A stretch of DNA of 53,049 nt from an uncultured Bacilli bacterium (GCA_947632345.1 CANROW010000008.1:1-53049), one strand, 5' to 3'. Numbered from the stretch's first letter, positions 30,546 through 41,751 are shown. A program made the numbers and translations. The notes: generated by a model not told the origin, from the letters alone.

Positions 30546-31925
30546 CTAATTTTTGACATTATTTTCATTTATTAAGTCAATAAATTCTTTTTGTAATTGT
30601 TCTAAGCGCTCTTGAGTTGTTGCTTCAAAACGAGCTGTTATATTAGGACCAGTATTGCTGTATCTGACTAGAGCCCATCCATCATTAAAACTGACTCTTA
30701 CGCCATCTATCGTGTTCATTTCATAATTTTTATCTTTACAATAATTGATTACTTTTTCAACGACACTAGCTTTGATATCATCAGAAGATGGTATCTTTAT
30801 CTCTTCTGTTGAATAATAATTATTGATTCCAGCAAGCAATTGACTAGTCTTTTTATCCGTCTTACTCAATATCTCTAATAATCTTAAGCCCGCGTATAGT
30901 CCTGAATCAAAGCCTGGCCAACGATCACGGAAATAGACGTGTCCTGATAGTTCACCACCAAATGGCAAATCTTCTTCTCTAACCTTAGCCTTTGTATAAG
31001 AGTTACCTGTACGATAACAAATCGTTTCGCCACCCAATCTCTTAACTTCATCTTCAATAATTTTTGAACACTTGACGTCGTATAAAAACTTTTTATTTGC
31101 TACTTTATCAATGATATCACGTATGATGATGACCATATATTTATCAGTAGCTACATAGTTACCATTTTCATCAATGACACCTAACCTATCGCCATCACCA
31201 TCAAATCCTAATCCCACGTCAGCCTTAGTTTCAAGAACACGCTGTTTCAACATTTCTAGATTAGCTTCAACACATGGATCAGGGTGATGATTAGGAAAAG
31301 TTGGATCTGATTTTTCACAAATTATATCATAATCTATTGGAAAGTTTTTATAGACATCTTCTAAAATAGAAGTTGTCGTCCCATTTCCTGGATCCAACAC
31401 CACTTTTATTCGGCGATTACCAAAATCTAAACTCTTTTTAAATAACCCAATATATTCATCTCTTATGTCATACTTGGATATGGTTCCTAACCCTTCATCA
31501 AATTCTTGTTTAAGAGTAAAATCTAAAAATTCTGTAATCATTTCTCCTTTAGCATTTCCTCTTTCATCAAAAGAAAACTTAAAACCATTTTCATCTTTAG
31601 GATTATGACTAGCTGTTACCATAACGCCAGCTGGTATATTTAATTTTATTTGACTGTAATAATACATTGGTGTCGTAACTAAATCTAAATAGACAACATC
31701 GGTTCCGGCATCTAAAATACCCGTGACTAATGCTTTAGTCAATTCTGGTGAAGAGTAACGATTATCGTGCCCAACAACGCATCGACTCTGATTAAATTTC
31801 TTTACATAGGTTCCATAGCTTCTTCCAATTGTATAGGCTACATCCTCATTTAGATCAATGGGATATTTACCACGGATATCATAACCACGAAAAATGTATT
31901 TATTTATATCAGCTGTTATCTTCAT
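30546..31925 (-). CDS. phosphomannomutase/phosphoglucomutase
   Basis: VMVTASHNPKDENGFKFS, GFDGDGDRLGVID. Confidence 0.92.
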   Translation of the reverse strand: MKITADINKYIFRGYDIRGKYPIDLNEDVAYTIGRSYGTYVKKFNQSRCVVGHDNRYSSPELTKALVTGILDAGTDVVYLDLVTTPMYYYSQIKLNIPAGVMVTASHNPKDENGFKFSFDERGNAKGEMITEFLDFTLKQEFDEGLGTISKYDIRDEYIGLFKKSLDFGNRRIKVVLDPGNGTTTSILEDVYKNFPIDYDIICEKSDPTFPNHHPDPCVEANLEMLKQRVLETKADVGLGFDGDGDRLGVIDENGNYVATDKYMVIIIRDIIDKVANKKFLYDVKCSKIIEDEVKRLGGETICYRTGNSYTKAKVREEDLPFGGELSGHVYFRDRWPGFDSGLYAGLRLLEILSKTDKKTSQLLAGINNYYSTEEIKIPSSDDIKASVVEKVINYCKDKNYEMNTIDGVRVSFNDGWALVRYSNTGPNITARFEATTQERLEQLQKEFIDLINENNVKN

Positions 31926-31936
31926 TTTTTTCTCCT

Positions 31937-32542
31937 CTAACTTATATTACAACTATATGAATTACCTTCATAACTCATTCTTTGAACATCTAACTTCTTA
32001 ATATGCGCTTCTAACAACTCATTATTGCGCAATCCCGGATCGACTTTATAATCAATTTTAATTGTATATTTTCCTTCATTAGCAGTAACGTTTATTCCCT
32101 GTGAATCAATTTCAGATAAGGTGGCATACTCTGGTATTTCGATTTCTTCAAGTGTTATTGTTGCATCCTTATCAAGCGTTATCGTATAATTTATTTCTGT
32201 TGCGGTTACATATTCATTTGTATATGAGCTATTGATTTCTACTACATAAGAATAACCCTCTTCTTGAAAAGTTCTTTTACAAAACATATGATCTGTTCTG
32301 GCATCACTAGTTGTTGGTTCTTTTGTCTCATCAAAACGGTATGGATCATAATTAGGATCAAAACCCCTTAAAATTAGTGGTATAAAAGCTAACAAAAGAA
32401 AGCAAACTGAACCGATATAACACATCATATCTTTTTTATCCATCGGTTCCTTTGGTTGTTTATTTTTCTTGCTTTTGTCCGTCGTCTTTTGTTCTTCTTG
32501 TTTTACTTGTTCTGTAGTATTTTGATTTTTATTATCTTCCAT
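31937..32542 (-). CDS. hypothetical membrane-anchored protein
   Basis: Lys/Gln-rich N-terminus, single TM, extracellular domain with two Cys. Confidence 0.7.
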   Translation of the reverse strand: MEDNKNQNTTEQVKQEEQKTTDKSKKNKQPKEPMDKKDMMCYIGSVCFLLLAFIPLILRGFDPNYDPYRFDETKEPTTSDARTDHMFCKRTFQEEGYSYVVEINSSYTNEYVTATEINYTITLDKDATITLEEIEIPEYATLSEIDSQGINVTANEGKYTIKIDYKVDPGLRNNELLEAHIKKLDVQRMSYEGNSYSCNIS

Positions 32543-32584
32543 TTCAACACCCTCTATCTTGTTTCATTTTAGCATAAAAGACAA

Positions 32585-32614
32585 CAAAAAAAAAGTCTTT
32601 AACAGACTTTTATT
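32585..32614 (-). terminator. tig terminator
   Basis: aaaaaaagtctttaacagactttt. Confidence 0.6.
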
Positions 32615-33884
32615 TATTTTCCTCTTTTAATATATCGACTACTTTACGAATTTCCATATCATAGCTAATCATTTCAATACCACCAAAGTTCTTTAAGAAT
32701 TCTTCTTTTGGCATATTATATTTCTTAGCTAGTTCTTCTGCTTGTTTATCAGCTTCAGCTTCACTAATTTCAATTTTTTCCATCTTAGCTATTTCTTCTA
32801 ACATCAAACGATATAAAACATTCTTATATGCTTCTTTTTCTAATTGATTGCGCAAATCAGCCTCAGTAGTCTTAGTTAGTTGGTAATATAAATCAAGAGA
32901 AACACCTTGCATTTGTAATTGTTGTGAATATCTACCGAGTAATCGATCAACTTCTTCTTCCACCATTTCTTCTGGAATGTCAACTTCAACATTTTTAGCA
33001 ACCGCATCTAATAGAGAATCAACATATCTATTTTCAGCATCCATTTCTTTTTGAGCTTCAATATTAGCTTTTAGTTCTTTTTCTAATTCTTCTTTAGAAT
33101 TAACACCTTCCATTGCTAAATCTTCAAATAGTTCAGCATCAAAATCTCTTTCAATCTTTTCTTTAATCTCGTGTAATTTAACTTTGAAAACAACTTTTGC
33201 TCCCTTTAGTTCTTCACTTGGATATTCTTCTGGGAAAGTGACATTGATATCTCTTTCATCATGAGACTTCATACCGATTAATTGTTCTTCAAATCCTGGA
33301 ATAAAGGTATTACTACCAATTTCTAATTCATAGTTTTCAGCTTTACCACCATCAAAAGCAACACCATCTTTAAATCCTTCAAAATCGATAACAGCGATAT
33401 TACCATTCTCTAGTTTACCATCTTCTTTAACTCGAACTTCACCATATTTTTCAAGGATGTTCTTCATCTCACGGTCAATTTCTTCTTGGGTTACTTCAAC
33501 TTTTTCTTTTTTAACTTTTAATCCTTTATATTTCTTAACTTTTACTTCTGGTTTGGTAACAATTGTAAATTTGAATTCAACAAAATCATCAGTTACGGCG
33601 GTAACATCTAATTTAGGTTGAACAACAGGAATTAATTTAGAAGAATCCAATGCCCGTTCATAAGCAATTTGAACAACGCTATCAACAGCTGTCATCCATA
33701 GACTCTCTTTACCAAAATTCTTCTCATAAATATTTCTTGGTACTTTTCCTTTTCTAAAACCGCTGACTGTTACATCTTTTCTCTTAGCTTCAAATGCTGC
33801 ATCAACAGCTTCTTTCCATTCATTTCCTTCAATTTTAATAATTATTTCTTTTTTATTTTCAATCTTTTCTTCTTTTTTAGCCAT
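32610..33884 (-). CDS. tig: trigger factor
   Basis: VSGFRKGKVPRNIYEKNFG; FKBP-like middle domain. Confidence 0.95.
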   Translation of the reverse strand: MAKKEEKIENKKEIIIKIEGNEWKEAVDAAFEAKRKDVTVSGFRKGKVPRNIYEKNFGKESLWMTAVDSVVQIAYERALDSSKLIPVVQPKLDVTAVTDDFVEFKFTIVTKPEVKVKKYKGLKVKKEKVEVTQEEIDREMKNILEKYGEVRVKEDGKLENGNIAVIDFEGFKDGVAFDGGKAENYELEIGSNTFIPGFEEQLIGMKSHDERDINVTFPEEYPSEELKGAKVVFKVKLHEIKEKIERDFDAELFEDLAMEGVNSKEELEKELKANIEAQKEMDAENRYVDSLLDAVAKNVEVDIPEEMVEEEVDRLLGRYSQQLQMQGVSLDLYYQLTKTTEADLRNQLEKEAYKNVLYRLMLEEIAKMEKIEISEAEADKQAEELAKKYNMPKEEFLKNFGGIEMISYDMEIRKVVDILKEENK

Positions 33885-34008
33885 ACTTTCGCCTCCAACA
33901 AGTTATATTATATAATATTCTTCTTCCTTAAACAAGAAAAATATTTGGTAATGCTTTTTCACATAAAGTCATTATAAATAAAAAAAGCATATTTCTATGC
34001 TCTTGACA

Positions 34009-34476
34009 TTATTTAATTTCAGTTATTTCAATCTTGTAAACACCATTTGGGCTTTCAACTTCAACGATGTCTCCTACTTTTTTATTCAAAATAGCTTTAG
34101 CTATTGGACTCTCATTAGAAATCTTACTCATAAATGGATCAGCTTCCTGACTACCAACAATCTTATATTCATCAGTATCATCATCATCTACATATTTAAT
34201 AGCTACTGTTGAACCAATTGTTACTTTATCAGTTGCAACTTTTTCAATTATTTCAACATTTTCTAACATTTTTTCAAGTTTTTTAATGCGTCCTTCAATT
34301 TCGGCTTGTTCATTTTTAGCTGAATCATAATCAGCATTCTCTGATAAATCACCTAAAGCTCTTGCTTCTTTAATTGAAATGATATTAGCAGGCCGCTTTA
34401 CATTTATTAAATCATCTAATTCACTTTTTAATTCTTCAAGTCCCTCACGAGTTAAATATATTTTTTTATCTGTCAA
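34009..34476 (-). CDS. greA: transcription elongation factor GreA
   Basis: YLTREGLEELKSELDDLINVKRP; ALGDLSENADYDSAK. Confidence 0.97.
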   Translation of the reverse strand: MTDKKIYLTREGLEELKSELDDLINVKRPANIISIKEARALGDLSENADYDSAKNEQAEIEGRIKKLEKMLENVEIIEKVATDKVTIGSTVAIKYVDDDDTDEYKIVGSQEADPFMSKISNESPIAKAILNKKVGDIVEVESPNGVYKIEITEIK

Positions 34477-34561
34477 TTTAATGCACCTCTTTTTTAATAA
34501 TATACTTCCTACAAGATACTACATTTTAAAATTTTTGTCAAGAAAAATCCATCTTGCCAAA

Positions 34562-35698
34562 TCATTCATTTAATAGCTTGTTATAGTGAGATATAAAATA
34601 GTCATCCGTCATTCCTGCTAAAAAGTCAATAACGATTCTTTTATGATTAGTATTATTTAGATATTCAGCATTTTGTTTAGAAATGAAATCGACATAAATA
34701 TCACTATCTTCATTATTATATTCAATATCTTTTAAATATTTATCAAATAAACTATTAAATCCCTTTTTATAGTATGCTACCTCTTCTTCGGTATTAGCTT
34801 TACTATAAATGTTGTCATAGTTGAACTGTTTTAAAGCAACTATGGCTTCATATATTTCTTTACTCATTTTGATATATGGTTTTCCATAACTGTTTTCGAT
34901 GATATCATTCATAATGGTTCCTATTATATCGTGGTTGTTATCACCCAATACTCTTCTTATCTTATTGGGGATTTGTTCACGAGAAAATACTCCAATCATG
35001 ATTGCATCTTCGATATCACGTCCGATATAAGCAATGATATCAGATATGCGCACCACACATCCTTCTAGCGTCATCGGAATCAATTTCTTGGTGATTGACT
35101 TATCGGTATAACAAGCTTGGTATTCTTTCAAAAACTCTTCTTTAGTCTTAACTTTGGGATGATATTCGCCACTGACCATTTCACCATTGTGACATAAAAC
35201 GGCATCCAACACTTGAAGACTCAAATTACTGCCATCACCGCCACGGTCAATATACATATAAGTTCTTACTCCCTGAACATTATGAGCAAATATCTCGCCT
35301 AATTCCCGCTGTGATATTTCATTTAGAATTGCCTCTCCTAAATGACCAAGAGGGGTATGACCAATATCATGTCCTAAAGCGGCTGCTTCAATCAAATCTT
35401 CATTGAGATTTAACATTCGACCAAGTGTCCTAGCTACTTTACTAACTAATTGCACGTGGGTCATCCGCTTACTGATATGGTCATTATCCCGAAAAGAAAA
35501 GACTTGGGTCTTATCGGAATAACGCGTATAGGAAAGATTATAAATAATGCGATCAATATCGTGCCAAAAAGGTGGACGATAATCATCTTCAAATGGTTTA
35601 AAACGAATTACATCTTTATCCCGACAAGCATATTCACTCAAGGAATCTTGTCTTTTTTGTAATTGTTTATCAATAGCTTCTTGTATTTCTTTTTTCAT
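34562..35698 (-). CDS. HD-domain deoxyguanosinetriphosphate triphosphohydrolase-like protein
   Basis: RMTHVQLVSKVARTLGRML, EAAALGHDIGHTPLGHLGE. Confidence 0.88.
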   Translation of the reverse strand: MKKEIQEAIDKQLQKRQDSLSEYACRDKDVIRFKPFEDDYRPPFWHDIDRIIYNLSYTRYSDKTQVFSFRDNDHISKRMTHVQLVSKVARTLGRMLNLNEDLIEAAALGHDIGHTPLGHLGEAILNEISQRELGEIFAHNVQGVRTYMYIDRGGDGSNLSLQVLDAVLCHNGEMVSGEYHPKVKTKEEFLKEYQACYTDKSITKKLIPMTLEGCVVRISDIIAYIGRDIEDAIMIGVFSREQIPNKIRRVLGDNNHDIIGTIMNDIIENSYGKPYIKMSKEIYEAIVALKQFNYDNIYSKANTEEEVAYYKKGFNSLFDKYLKDIEYNNEDSDIYVDFISKQNAEYLNNTNHKRIVIDFLAGMTDDYFISHYNKLLNE

Positions 35699-35706
35699 AC
35701 TTCCTC

Positions 35707-36903
35707 CTAGACTTTGATACGCATCATCGAATAAGGTTCAATGGCAAAGGGTATGTTAACAGCAATCTTGATTATTTCTTCAGGATGACGAGCGACATCA
35801 ATTGTTTCCATATCTTCATTATACATCTTATCAATTGTAAATGTATAAGTATTTCCACTTGGCGTAAAAATTTCCACTTCATCGCCTACTTTAAAGTAGT
35901 TGCGCTCATAGAGAGTTAAAATCTTTTTCTCTTCGTCATAGCTATCAATAAGTCCTAAAAAATCTTGATTAGACAATTCTTGACGACCAGTATAGTATTG
36001 ATCTGTATGATCAGCTCTTTTATTTAAATAATGACTACTCGTTTCACGATTAGCTACTCGATCTAGAATATGATATTGTTCTTCTAAATATTCATCATTT
36101 TTACCATTTCCGTAATAGAAATCAATTATTTTGCGATAAGTACCGATGACTGTCGCTAGATAATACAATGATCGCATTCTTCCTTCCACTTTTAAACTAG
36201 TGACTCCAACATCAATTAGCTCTTTGATATGCCGTGACAAATTCAAATCTTTAGTGGCCATTGTGAACTTCACATCGCTATCATCCTCTTCAAGATTATA
36301 GGCAAAACGGCAAACTTGGGCACATCCGCCCCGATTAGAATCACGATTGGTCACATAATTTGATAGACAACAACGTCCACTATAAAAGGTACACATCGCA
36401 CCGTGGACAAATACTTCGACATCCACACCAACTTCATCAATTATTTCTTTCATTTCTGGCAAGGAAACTTCTCTAGCTAAGACTACTCTCTTTATTCCCT
36501 GCTCTTTAAAAAAGCGCACAGTATCTTTATTAGTCGTTGAATTTTGAGTGCTCAAATGAGCTTCAACATTGGGATATTTTTTGACTATATAACTTATGAT
36601 GAAAGGATCACTAATGATAAAAGCATCAATACCACATTTGACCACCTCATCAATATATTCTTCTAATCCCTCTAAGTCCTCATCATGAAAGACAATATTC
36701 AAAGTCAAATAGACCTTTTTATTGAGCTTATGGGCAAATTCACAAGCCTCTTTTATCTCCTCAATTCCAAAATTAGAAGCATTAGCTCGTAAACTATATT
36801 TTTTTCCACCAAAGTAAACAGCATCAGCTCCATATAACAAATTGACTTTTAAGCGCTCTAAATCGCCTGCTGGAGCTAATAATTCAATTCTTTTATTTAT
36901 CAT
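35707..36903 (-). CDS. U32 family peptidase (TrhP/YrrO-like)
   Basis: LLAPAGDLERLKVNLLYGADAVYFGG; HGAMCTFYSGRCCLSNYVTNRDSNRGGCAQVCR. Confidence 0.92.
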   Translation of the reverse strand: MINKRIELLAPAGDLERLKVNLLYGADAVYFGGKKYSLRANASNFGIEEIKEACEFAHKLNKKVYLTLNIVFHDEDLEGLEEYIDEVVKCGIDAFIISDPFIISYIVKKYPNVEAHLSTQNSTTNKDTVRFFKEQGIKRVVLAREVSLPEMKEIIDEVGVDVEVFVHGAMCTFYSGRCCLSNYVTNRDSNRGGCAQVCRFAYNLEEDDSDVKFTMATKDLNLSRHIKELIDVGVTSLKVEGRMRSLYYLATVIGTYRKIIDFYYGNGKNDEYLEEQYHILDRVANRETSSHYLNKRADHTDQYYTGRQELSNQDFLGLIDSYDEEKKILTLYERNYFKVGDEVEIFTPSGNTYTFTIDKMYNEDMETIDVARHPEEIIKIAVNIPFAIEPYSMMRIKV

Positions 36904-37765
36904 TCTTTTTCACCATAAAGATAGTTTTTTTAAAGAAAAAATTAGTATTATTACCAATTAAATCTTCTATTTGACCAACAACCCTTTCCTCTCTATTAGT
37001 AAATAGTTCTTTGACCAAAGGAATTAATTTTTCAGCAATATCTTCCTGCACTAGCTCATCTGAAAAAACTATGTAGTCGACAGCACTATTGGTGACAAGA
37101 CATGTTCCATTGACAAATTCGCTATTTAAAAAAGTTGTCCCCGCTGAATCTTCCTTGACAAAGAACCGATTGCTATCATCATATATCGTACATACTTCAT
37201 TATTATATATTTGATTATGAATGACATAATGATTAGTTAGCAATGTTCTTCGACTATGCGCCATTATTGGATACCCATAAGCAAACGCTAACAATTTCAT
37301 ATCTGTTTTACTCTTTATTTCATTTATCTCTTCGAGAGTTATCTCGGTTGATAAAAAAGCATAGTTAACACCTAAATCGTGATAATAATTACAAGTGTTA
37401 TAATTAGTTACCATATGGGTTTGATTCCAGACCAAGTCAAGGTTTAAATGTCTTTTATTCCGCAAATATAGAATTGATAAGTCATAAAAGAGAACGCCTT
37501 TAATACTAATTTTTTCTAGTTCACACAAACAGTTTTCTACTCGTTCCAATTCATCGTTATAAAAGTTTTTATTCATGCTGACAAAAATTTCTAAATTTGG
37601 ATACTTTTTGGTCAAGTTACTGATCTCTTCTACCGTCAATTTGACATCAAAATTAACTGACATATCTTTTAAACCAATGATTAATCCATCACAACCACAT
37701 TTTATATATTTATCTATTTTTTCACGTTTTTTAGGAACAACTAATAACTTCATAATCCACCTCAA
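36893..37765 (-). CDS. U32-like protein (YrrN-like)
   Basis: adjacent to U32 gene; CDGLIIGLKDMSVN, FVSMNKNFYNDEL, GYPIMAHSRRTLLTNHY. Confidence 0.8.
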   Translation of the reverse strand: MRWIMKLLVVPKKREKIDKYIKCGCDGLIIGLKDMSVNFDVKLTVEEISNLTKKYPNLEIFVSMNKNFYNDELERVENCLCELEKISIKGVLFYDLSILYLRNKRHLNLDLVWNQTHMVTNYNTCNYYHDLGVNYAFLSTEITLEEINEIKSKTDMKLLAFAYGYPIMAHSRRTLLTNHYVIHNQIYNNEVCTIYDDSNRFFVKEDSAGTTFLNSEFVNGTCLVTNSAVDYIVFSDELVQEDIAEKLIPLVKELFTNREERVVGQIEDLIGNNTNFFFKKTIFMVKKNDK

Positions 37766-37794
37766 ACAAATACAGTACTATTATATCATAATCA

Positions 37795-37822
37795 AAAAAA
37801 GAAGGCTATTGCCTCCTCGTTG
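37795..37822 (-). terminator. terminator overlapping the 3' end of the methyltransferase gene
   Basis: aaaaaaagaaggctattgcctcct. Confidence 0.5.
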
Positions 37823-38417
37823 ATACCGCTACTCCATCGCCAATGTCATCATAAAATTTTGTTTCATATTCTTCATTATCTTTTAAGAACTGACGATATT
37901 CTTTAATTTTACGAACCAGACCGCGCAAATTGTGACTCTTAATCTCTGATAGTTCTTTATCAACATATCCGTGAAATTTCATATTATCAGTTATGATAAA
38001 ACCATCTTGGGTCAATAATTTTTCAAATTTTTCAAAAAAACGCTGATTCTGTCCTTTGGCCGCATCGATGAAAATTAAATCAAATTCTTCATCCAATTTT
38101 ATCTCTAAAGCATCATTAAAAAGAATTGTAATGCGATCTTCTAAATCAAATTTCTTGATGTTTTTGACCGCTTCTAAATAACGAGCTTCATCTCTTTCAA
38201 CCGTTGTAATTTTTAGTTTAGGATTAGCAAGGGCCATTGATATTGCCGAAAAGCCAATTGCGGTTCCAATCTCTAAAACATTATTGATTTGATGTTTAAT
38301 GACAAAAGTAGTCAAAAAATCAATTCCCTCATCATTCATGATGGGAACATCATTTTCTTTAGCATAAATTTTTATTTCACGCATTTGCGTATATTGGTTA
38401 TCTATCATCCGAGCCAT
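37806..38417 (-). CDS. O-methyltransferase family protein (TrmR/YrrM-like)
   Basis: VLEIGTAIGFSAISMA, DLIFIDAAKGQNQRFFE. Confidence 0.88.
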   Translation of the reverse strand: MARMIDNQYTQMREIKIYAKENDVPIMNDEGIDFLTTFVIKHQINNVLEIGTAIGFSAISMALANPKLKITTVERDEARYLEAVKNIKKFDLEDRITILFNDALEIKLDEEFDLIFIDAAKGQNQRFFEKFEKLLTQDGFIITDNMKFHGYVDKELSEIKSHNLRGLVRKIKEYRQFLKDNEEYETKFYDDIGDGVAVSTRRQ

Positions 38418-39484
38418 AGTCCATCCTTCTTTAATTTATTTATTTGCGCTAAATGTTCGCTGTAAGTTTTCATAAAGTACATAAGTCCATTTTTATCAGC
38501 TACAAAATAGTAAAAATCGGTCTCAATCGGTTCTAAAACAGCCTTTATAGAAGTTTCACTGACATTAGATATTGGACCAACTGGCAATTTACCAGCCATT
38601 GAAGATACGCGCGTATTATATGGATTGACATCATTTAACTGTGCTGTAGTAAGACGAGTACTACCATCCATATCAATTTTAGAGCCATAATACGCTGTAA
38701 CATCACTTCCAAGCGACATCTTTGTTTTTAAACGATTCAAAAAGACGCTGGCAATCTTATTCCGATAATCCACTTTAGGTGCTTCTTGTTCAACCATAGA
38801 TGCTAGAGTCAGAATCTCATGAACATTATAACTACTACTATTTATTTGTGTCTCATATTTAGCTAACACTTTTTCCGTCTCATCTAACATAGTCTTAAAT
38901 ATATCTCTAACAGTGACATCTTTGTTTTTAAAATTATAAGTATTTGGATATAAATACCCCTCCAAAGAATAATAAATATCTGGATTCTTTATCGCATCAG
39001 TTATGAACCAATAATTGGCGATTAGCTCATCTAGATAAGACTCATCTTTTAATAGCGCAAAAACATCATCCTCATTATTATTAGTTCTCTTTGCAATAAT
39101 ACTTGCCACTCTGCGCATAGTAATACCTTCATTAAAAGTAATAGATATCTCATCAGGATTATAACTATTTCCTTTTTCTAAGACATCAATAATTTTCTTA
39201 AGATCCATATTTTTAGATAATTCATAAGTCGTTGCTTTCAACGTGTCCACATCATATATCTTACAATAGAAATAGAAGAAATTTGCATTTCGAATGAGAC
39301 CTTGTTCTTCAAGCATATTTCCTATCTGTTTTACTGATGCACCACTAGGTATTATAACCATTATTTTGCTATTATCGTTCTTATCGATTGCTGTCAAATT
39401 ATAATTAAATAAGCAACAGACAATCACTACCATTATCGCTGTGGAAAAGAACAAAACCATAGCTATATTTCTCAACATCTTCAT
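38405..39484 (-). CDS. mltG: endolytic transglycosylase MltG
   Basis: LTLASMVEQEAPKVDYRNKIASVFLNRL; PVGPISNVS. Confidence 0.93.
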   Translation of the reverse strand: MKMLRNIAMVLFFSTAIMVVIVCCLFNYNLTAIDKNDNSKIMVIIPSGASVKQIGNMLEEQGLIRNANFFYFYCKIYDVDTLKATTYELSKNMDLKKIIDVLEKGNSYNPDEISITFNEGITMRRVASIIAKRTNNNEDDVFALLKDESYLDELIANYWFITDAIKNPDIYYSLEGYLYPNTYNFKNKDVTVRDIFKTMLDETEKVLAKYETQINSSSYNVHEILTLASMVEQEAPKVDYRNKIASVFLNRLKTKMSLGSDVTAYYGSKIDMDGSTRLTTAQLNDVNPYNTRVSSMAGKLPVGPISNVSETSIKAVLEPIETDFYYFVADKNGLMYFMKTYSEHLAQINKLKKDGLWLG

Positions 39485-39508
39485 ACTGCTAACAAATAAC
39501 GAGCATTT

Positions 39509-39811
39509 TTATTGCTCGTTTGTCCCTTCATTATTAGGAGTTGTTTTTTTTCTTATCTCCTCTTGCAACGTATTCAATATTGTCTCAATAATTTTCCATT
39601 CTTGTTCTGTTTCAATTGGATCTAGCTTTGGATTTTCTTGTTTTGGATCATATATTGAAGCAAAAACTTGAATATTACCAGCTTCATCCCTAGTGTTATC
39701 AGTATAAACAATATAACTCTTGTTAGTCTCTTCAGAATCAAATGTGAATAGAATATCACAAACAATTTCTCTTCCTTCTTCATTAATTACTTTAAAAGTG
39801 TTATTTTCCAT
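39509..39811 (-). CDS. DUF1292 family protein
   Basis: CDILFTFDSEETNKSYIVYTDNTRDEAGNIQVFASIYDP. Confidence 0.88.
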   Translation of the reverse strand: MENNTFKVINEEGREIVCDILFTFDSEETNKSYIVYTDNTRDEAGNIQVFASIYDPKQENPKLDPIETEQEWKIIETILNTLQEEIRKKTTPNNEGTNEQ

Positions 39812-39825
39812 ATCATTAATCTCCT

Positions 39826-40239
39826 TTATTTATTCTTATCTAAATATGATTGCAAAATTATTGTTGCAGCCATACTATCTATAACTTTTTTTCTTTTTTT
39901 CCGCGATGTATCATTATTGATCAGTAGATTTTCGGCCTGTTTAGTCGTCAAACGTTCATCTTGCAAGTAAACAGGAATATGCATTCTATCTTCTAACATC
40001 TCTTTGAAGTGAAATGACAACTCACCTTTTGGGCCAATTGTATTATTCATATTTTTGGGTAATCCTAAGACAATGGCTTCAATTTGTTTTTCTTTGACAA
40101 CGCTTTCTACTTCAGCGATAAGACCTTCATATTCTTCATCATGTCTAATTATTTTATAGCTTGAGGCAATTATTCCTAATGAATCACTGATAGCCATTCC
40201 CAATGTTCGGCTACCTAAATCTAATCCTAAATACCGCAT
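39826..40239 (-). CDS. ruvX: Holliday junction resolvase-like RuvX
   Basis: MRYLGLDLGSRTLGMAISD; LQDERLTTKQAENLL. Confidence 0.95.
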   Translation of the reverse strand: MRYLGLDLGSRTLGMAISDSLGIIASSYKIIRHDEEYEGLIAEVESVVKEKQIEAIVLGLPKNMNNTIGPKGELSFHFKEMLEDRMHIPVYLQDERLTTKQAENLLINNDTSRKKRKKVIDSMAATIILQSYLDKNK

Positions 40240-40493
40240 TAATCCTTATTCATATAATCCCGAAGCAAAACTTCAATAATTTTATTTCTTTCAAGACTGG
40301 TCATTTTCTTACGCGCTTCGCGATGGGAAGAAATATACCCAGGATCACCACTCATTATATAACCGATTAACTGATTGATGGGATTATATCCTCGTTCCTC
40401 TAAAGCATCATAGACATCGTTTAGCGTTTCTCTAATCAACCTATCTTCGAACTCTTCAACATTGTAAACTGTAGTCTCATCTGCCATTGCTAT
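40239..40493 (-). CDS. ireB: IreB family regulatory phosphoprotein
   Basis: DALEERGYNPINQLIGYIMSGDPGYISSHREARKKM; start inferred at MADETTVYN. Confidence 0.92.
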   Translation of the reverse strand: MAMADETTVYNVEEFEDRLIRETLNDVYDALEERGYNPINQLIGYIMSGDPGYISSHREARKKMTSLERNKIIEVLLRDYMNKD

Positions 40494-40557
40494 CACCTCA
40501 ACTATCATCTCACTATCATTTTAACATCTTTTCTTTTAGATATCAACAAAAAGGTTT

Positions 40558-41709
40558 TTAAAACTGATGTTGAAACATCAAGAAAATCAAGAACGCAATG
40601 AGAATAATTGTAATAATACAACCATTAATTTTTTCAGATAGTGTGCTCTTATACTTTATTCCCAATCCCATAGTCGATGTAATACCAGCAACTAATCCAC
40701 CGATATGAGCAAAATTATCAATTCCTGTGGACATAAATCCTATAATTAAATTTAAAACGATCAAAGGAATGATTTGACTTTGCATAACGCCACCTAGATA
40801 AACCCGATAATGATAACCAAAGTATAGTAATGCCCCTAGTAAACCAAAAATAGCTCCACTGGCACCTACTCCTAAAAAGTTACCATTGTTTAAAGCAACG
40901 GATAATAAATTTCCAACTATACCACTTATCAAATAAACAGCTACATATTTAGTTCTTCCCAAGAAGCCTTCCAATTGTTTACCTATTACGTATAAGGCAT
41001 ACATATTGAATCCTAAATGTAAAATATTGGCGTGTAAAAACATTCCTGTAAATAGACGATAAAATTCGTGAAATTTGATGACCCCGATATTCCAAACAGC
41101 AAATGTTGACGTAACACCCGCAAAAAACATTTGACAGAAGAAAACCAAAACATTGATAGCTATTAAAACATAGGTGACATAAGGAACTTTTGGTTTAAAA
41201 ACATCATTGACCATTTGGGCATCCTTCTTATTTTTACGATTGATATCAGACGTTATTTTCATAAATAAACGCATTCCATCTTCACTAAATTTTAATTTTT
41301 TAGAGATATCAGGAAAAACTTCTTCGACAAAATCATATTTTTTGATATCATCAGTATCATACAAATAAACGGAATCAATGCCATCAACTTTTTCTAATTT
41401 GACATTATCACCAAGATCCGTAAAAATACTTAGAACTTTCATATCAAATGACAAAGTCTTTTTCTTAATTTTTTTAACAACCCGTTTTGTTTTAAACGTA
41501 TCAAAATCTAATTGTTCATTGTTGTGAACGTGTCCTGATACAATACGAATAATTTTGTATTCACTCTTTAAATTTTCCAACCAAATCTCATCTTCAGCAC
41601 CTTGAAGAATAATCGGATTATAATCTTGTTCCGTTATAAAGTAATGAAGTAGTTTCATGACTATTTCATTTTTTCTATCGATCAATTCCTCCATACTATC
41701 CCTCCACAT
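40558..41709 (-). CDS. rhomboid family intramembrane serine protease
   Basis: MFLHANILHLGFNMYALYV, GVGASGAIFGLLGAL, HIGGLVAG. Confidence 0.93.
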   Translation of the reverse strand: MWRDSMEELIDRKNEIVMKLLHYFITEQDYNPIILQGAEDEIWLENLKSEYKIIRIVSGHVHNNEQLDFDTFKTKRVVKKIKKKTLSFDMKVLSIFTDLGDNVKLEKVDGIDSVYLYDTDDIKKYDFVEEVFPDISKKLKFSEDGMRLFMKITSDINRKNKKDAQMVNDVFKPKVPYVTYVLIAINVLVFFCQMFFAGVTSTFAVWNIGVIKFHEFYRLFTGMFLHANILHLGFNMYALYVIGKQLEGFLGRTKYVAVYLISGIVGNLLSVALNNGNFLGVGASGAIFGLLGALLYFGYHYRVYLGGVMQSQIIPLIVLNLIIGFMSTGIDNFAHIGGLVAGITSTMGLGIKYKSTLSEKINGCIITIILIAFLIFLMFQHQF

Positions 41710-41751
41710 AAAATATATTATATAACATTTTTTATCAAAACGACACTACAA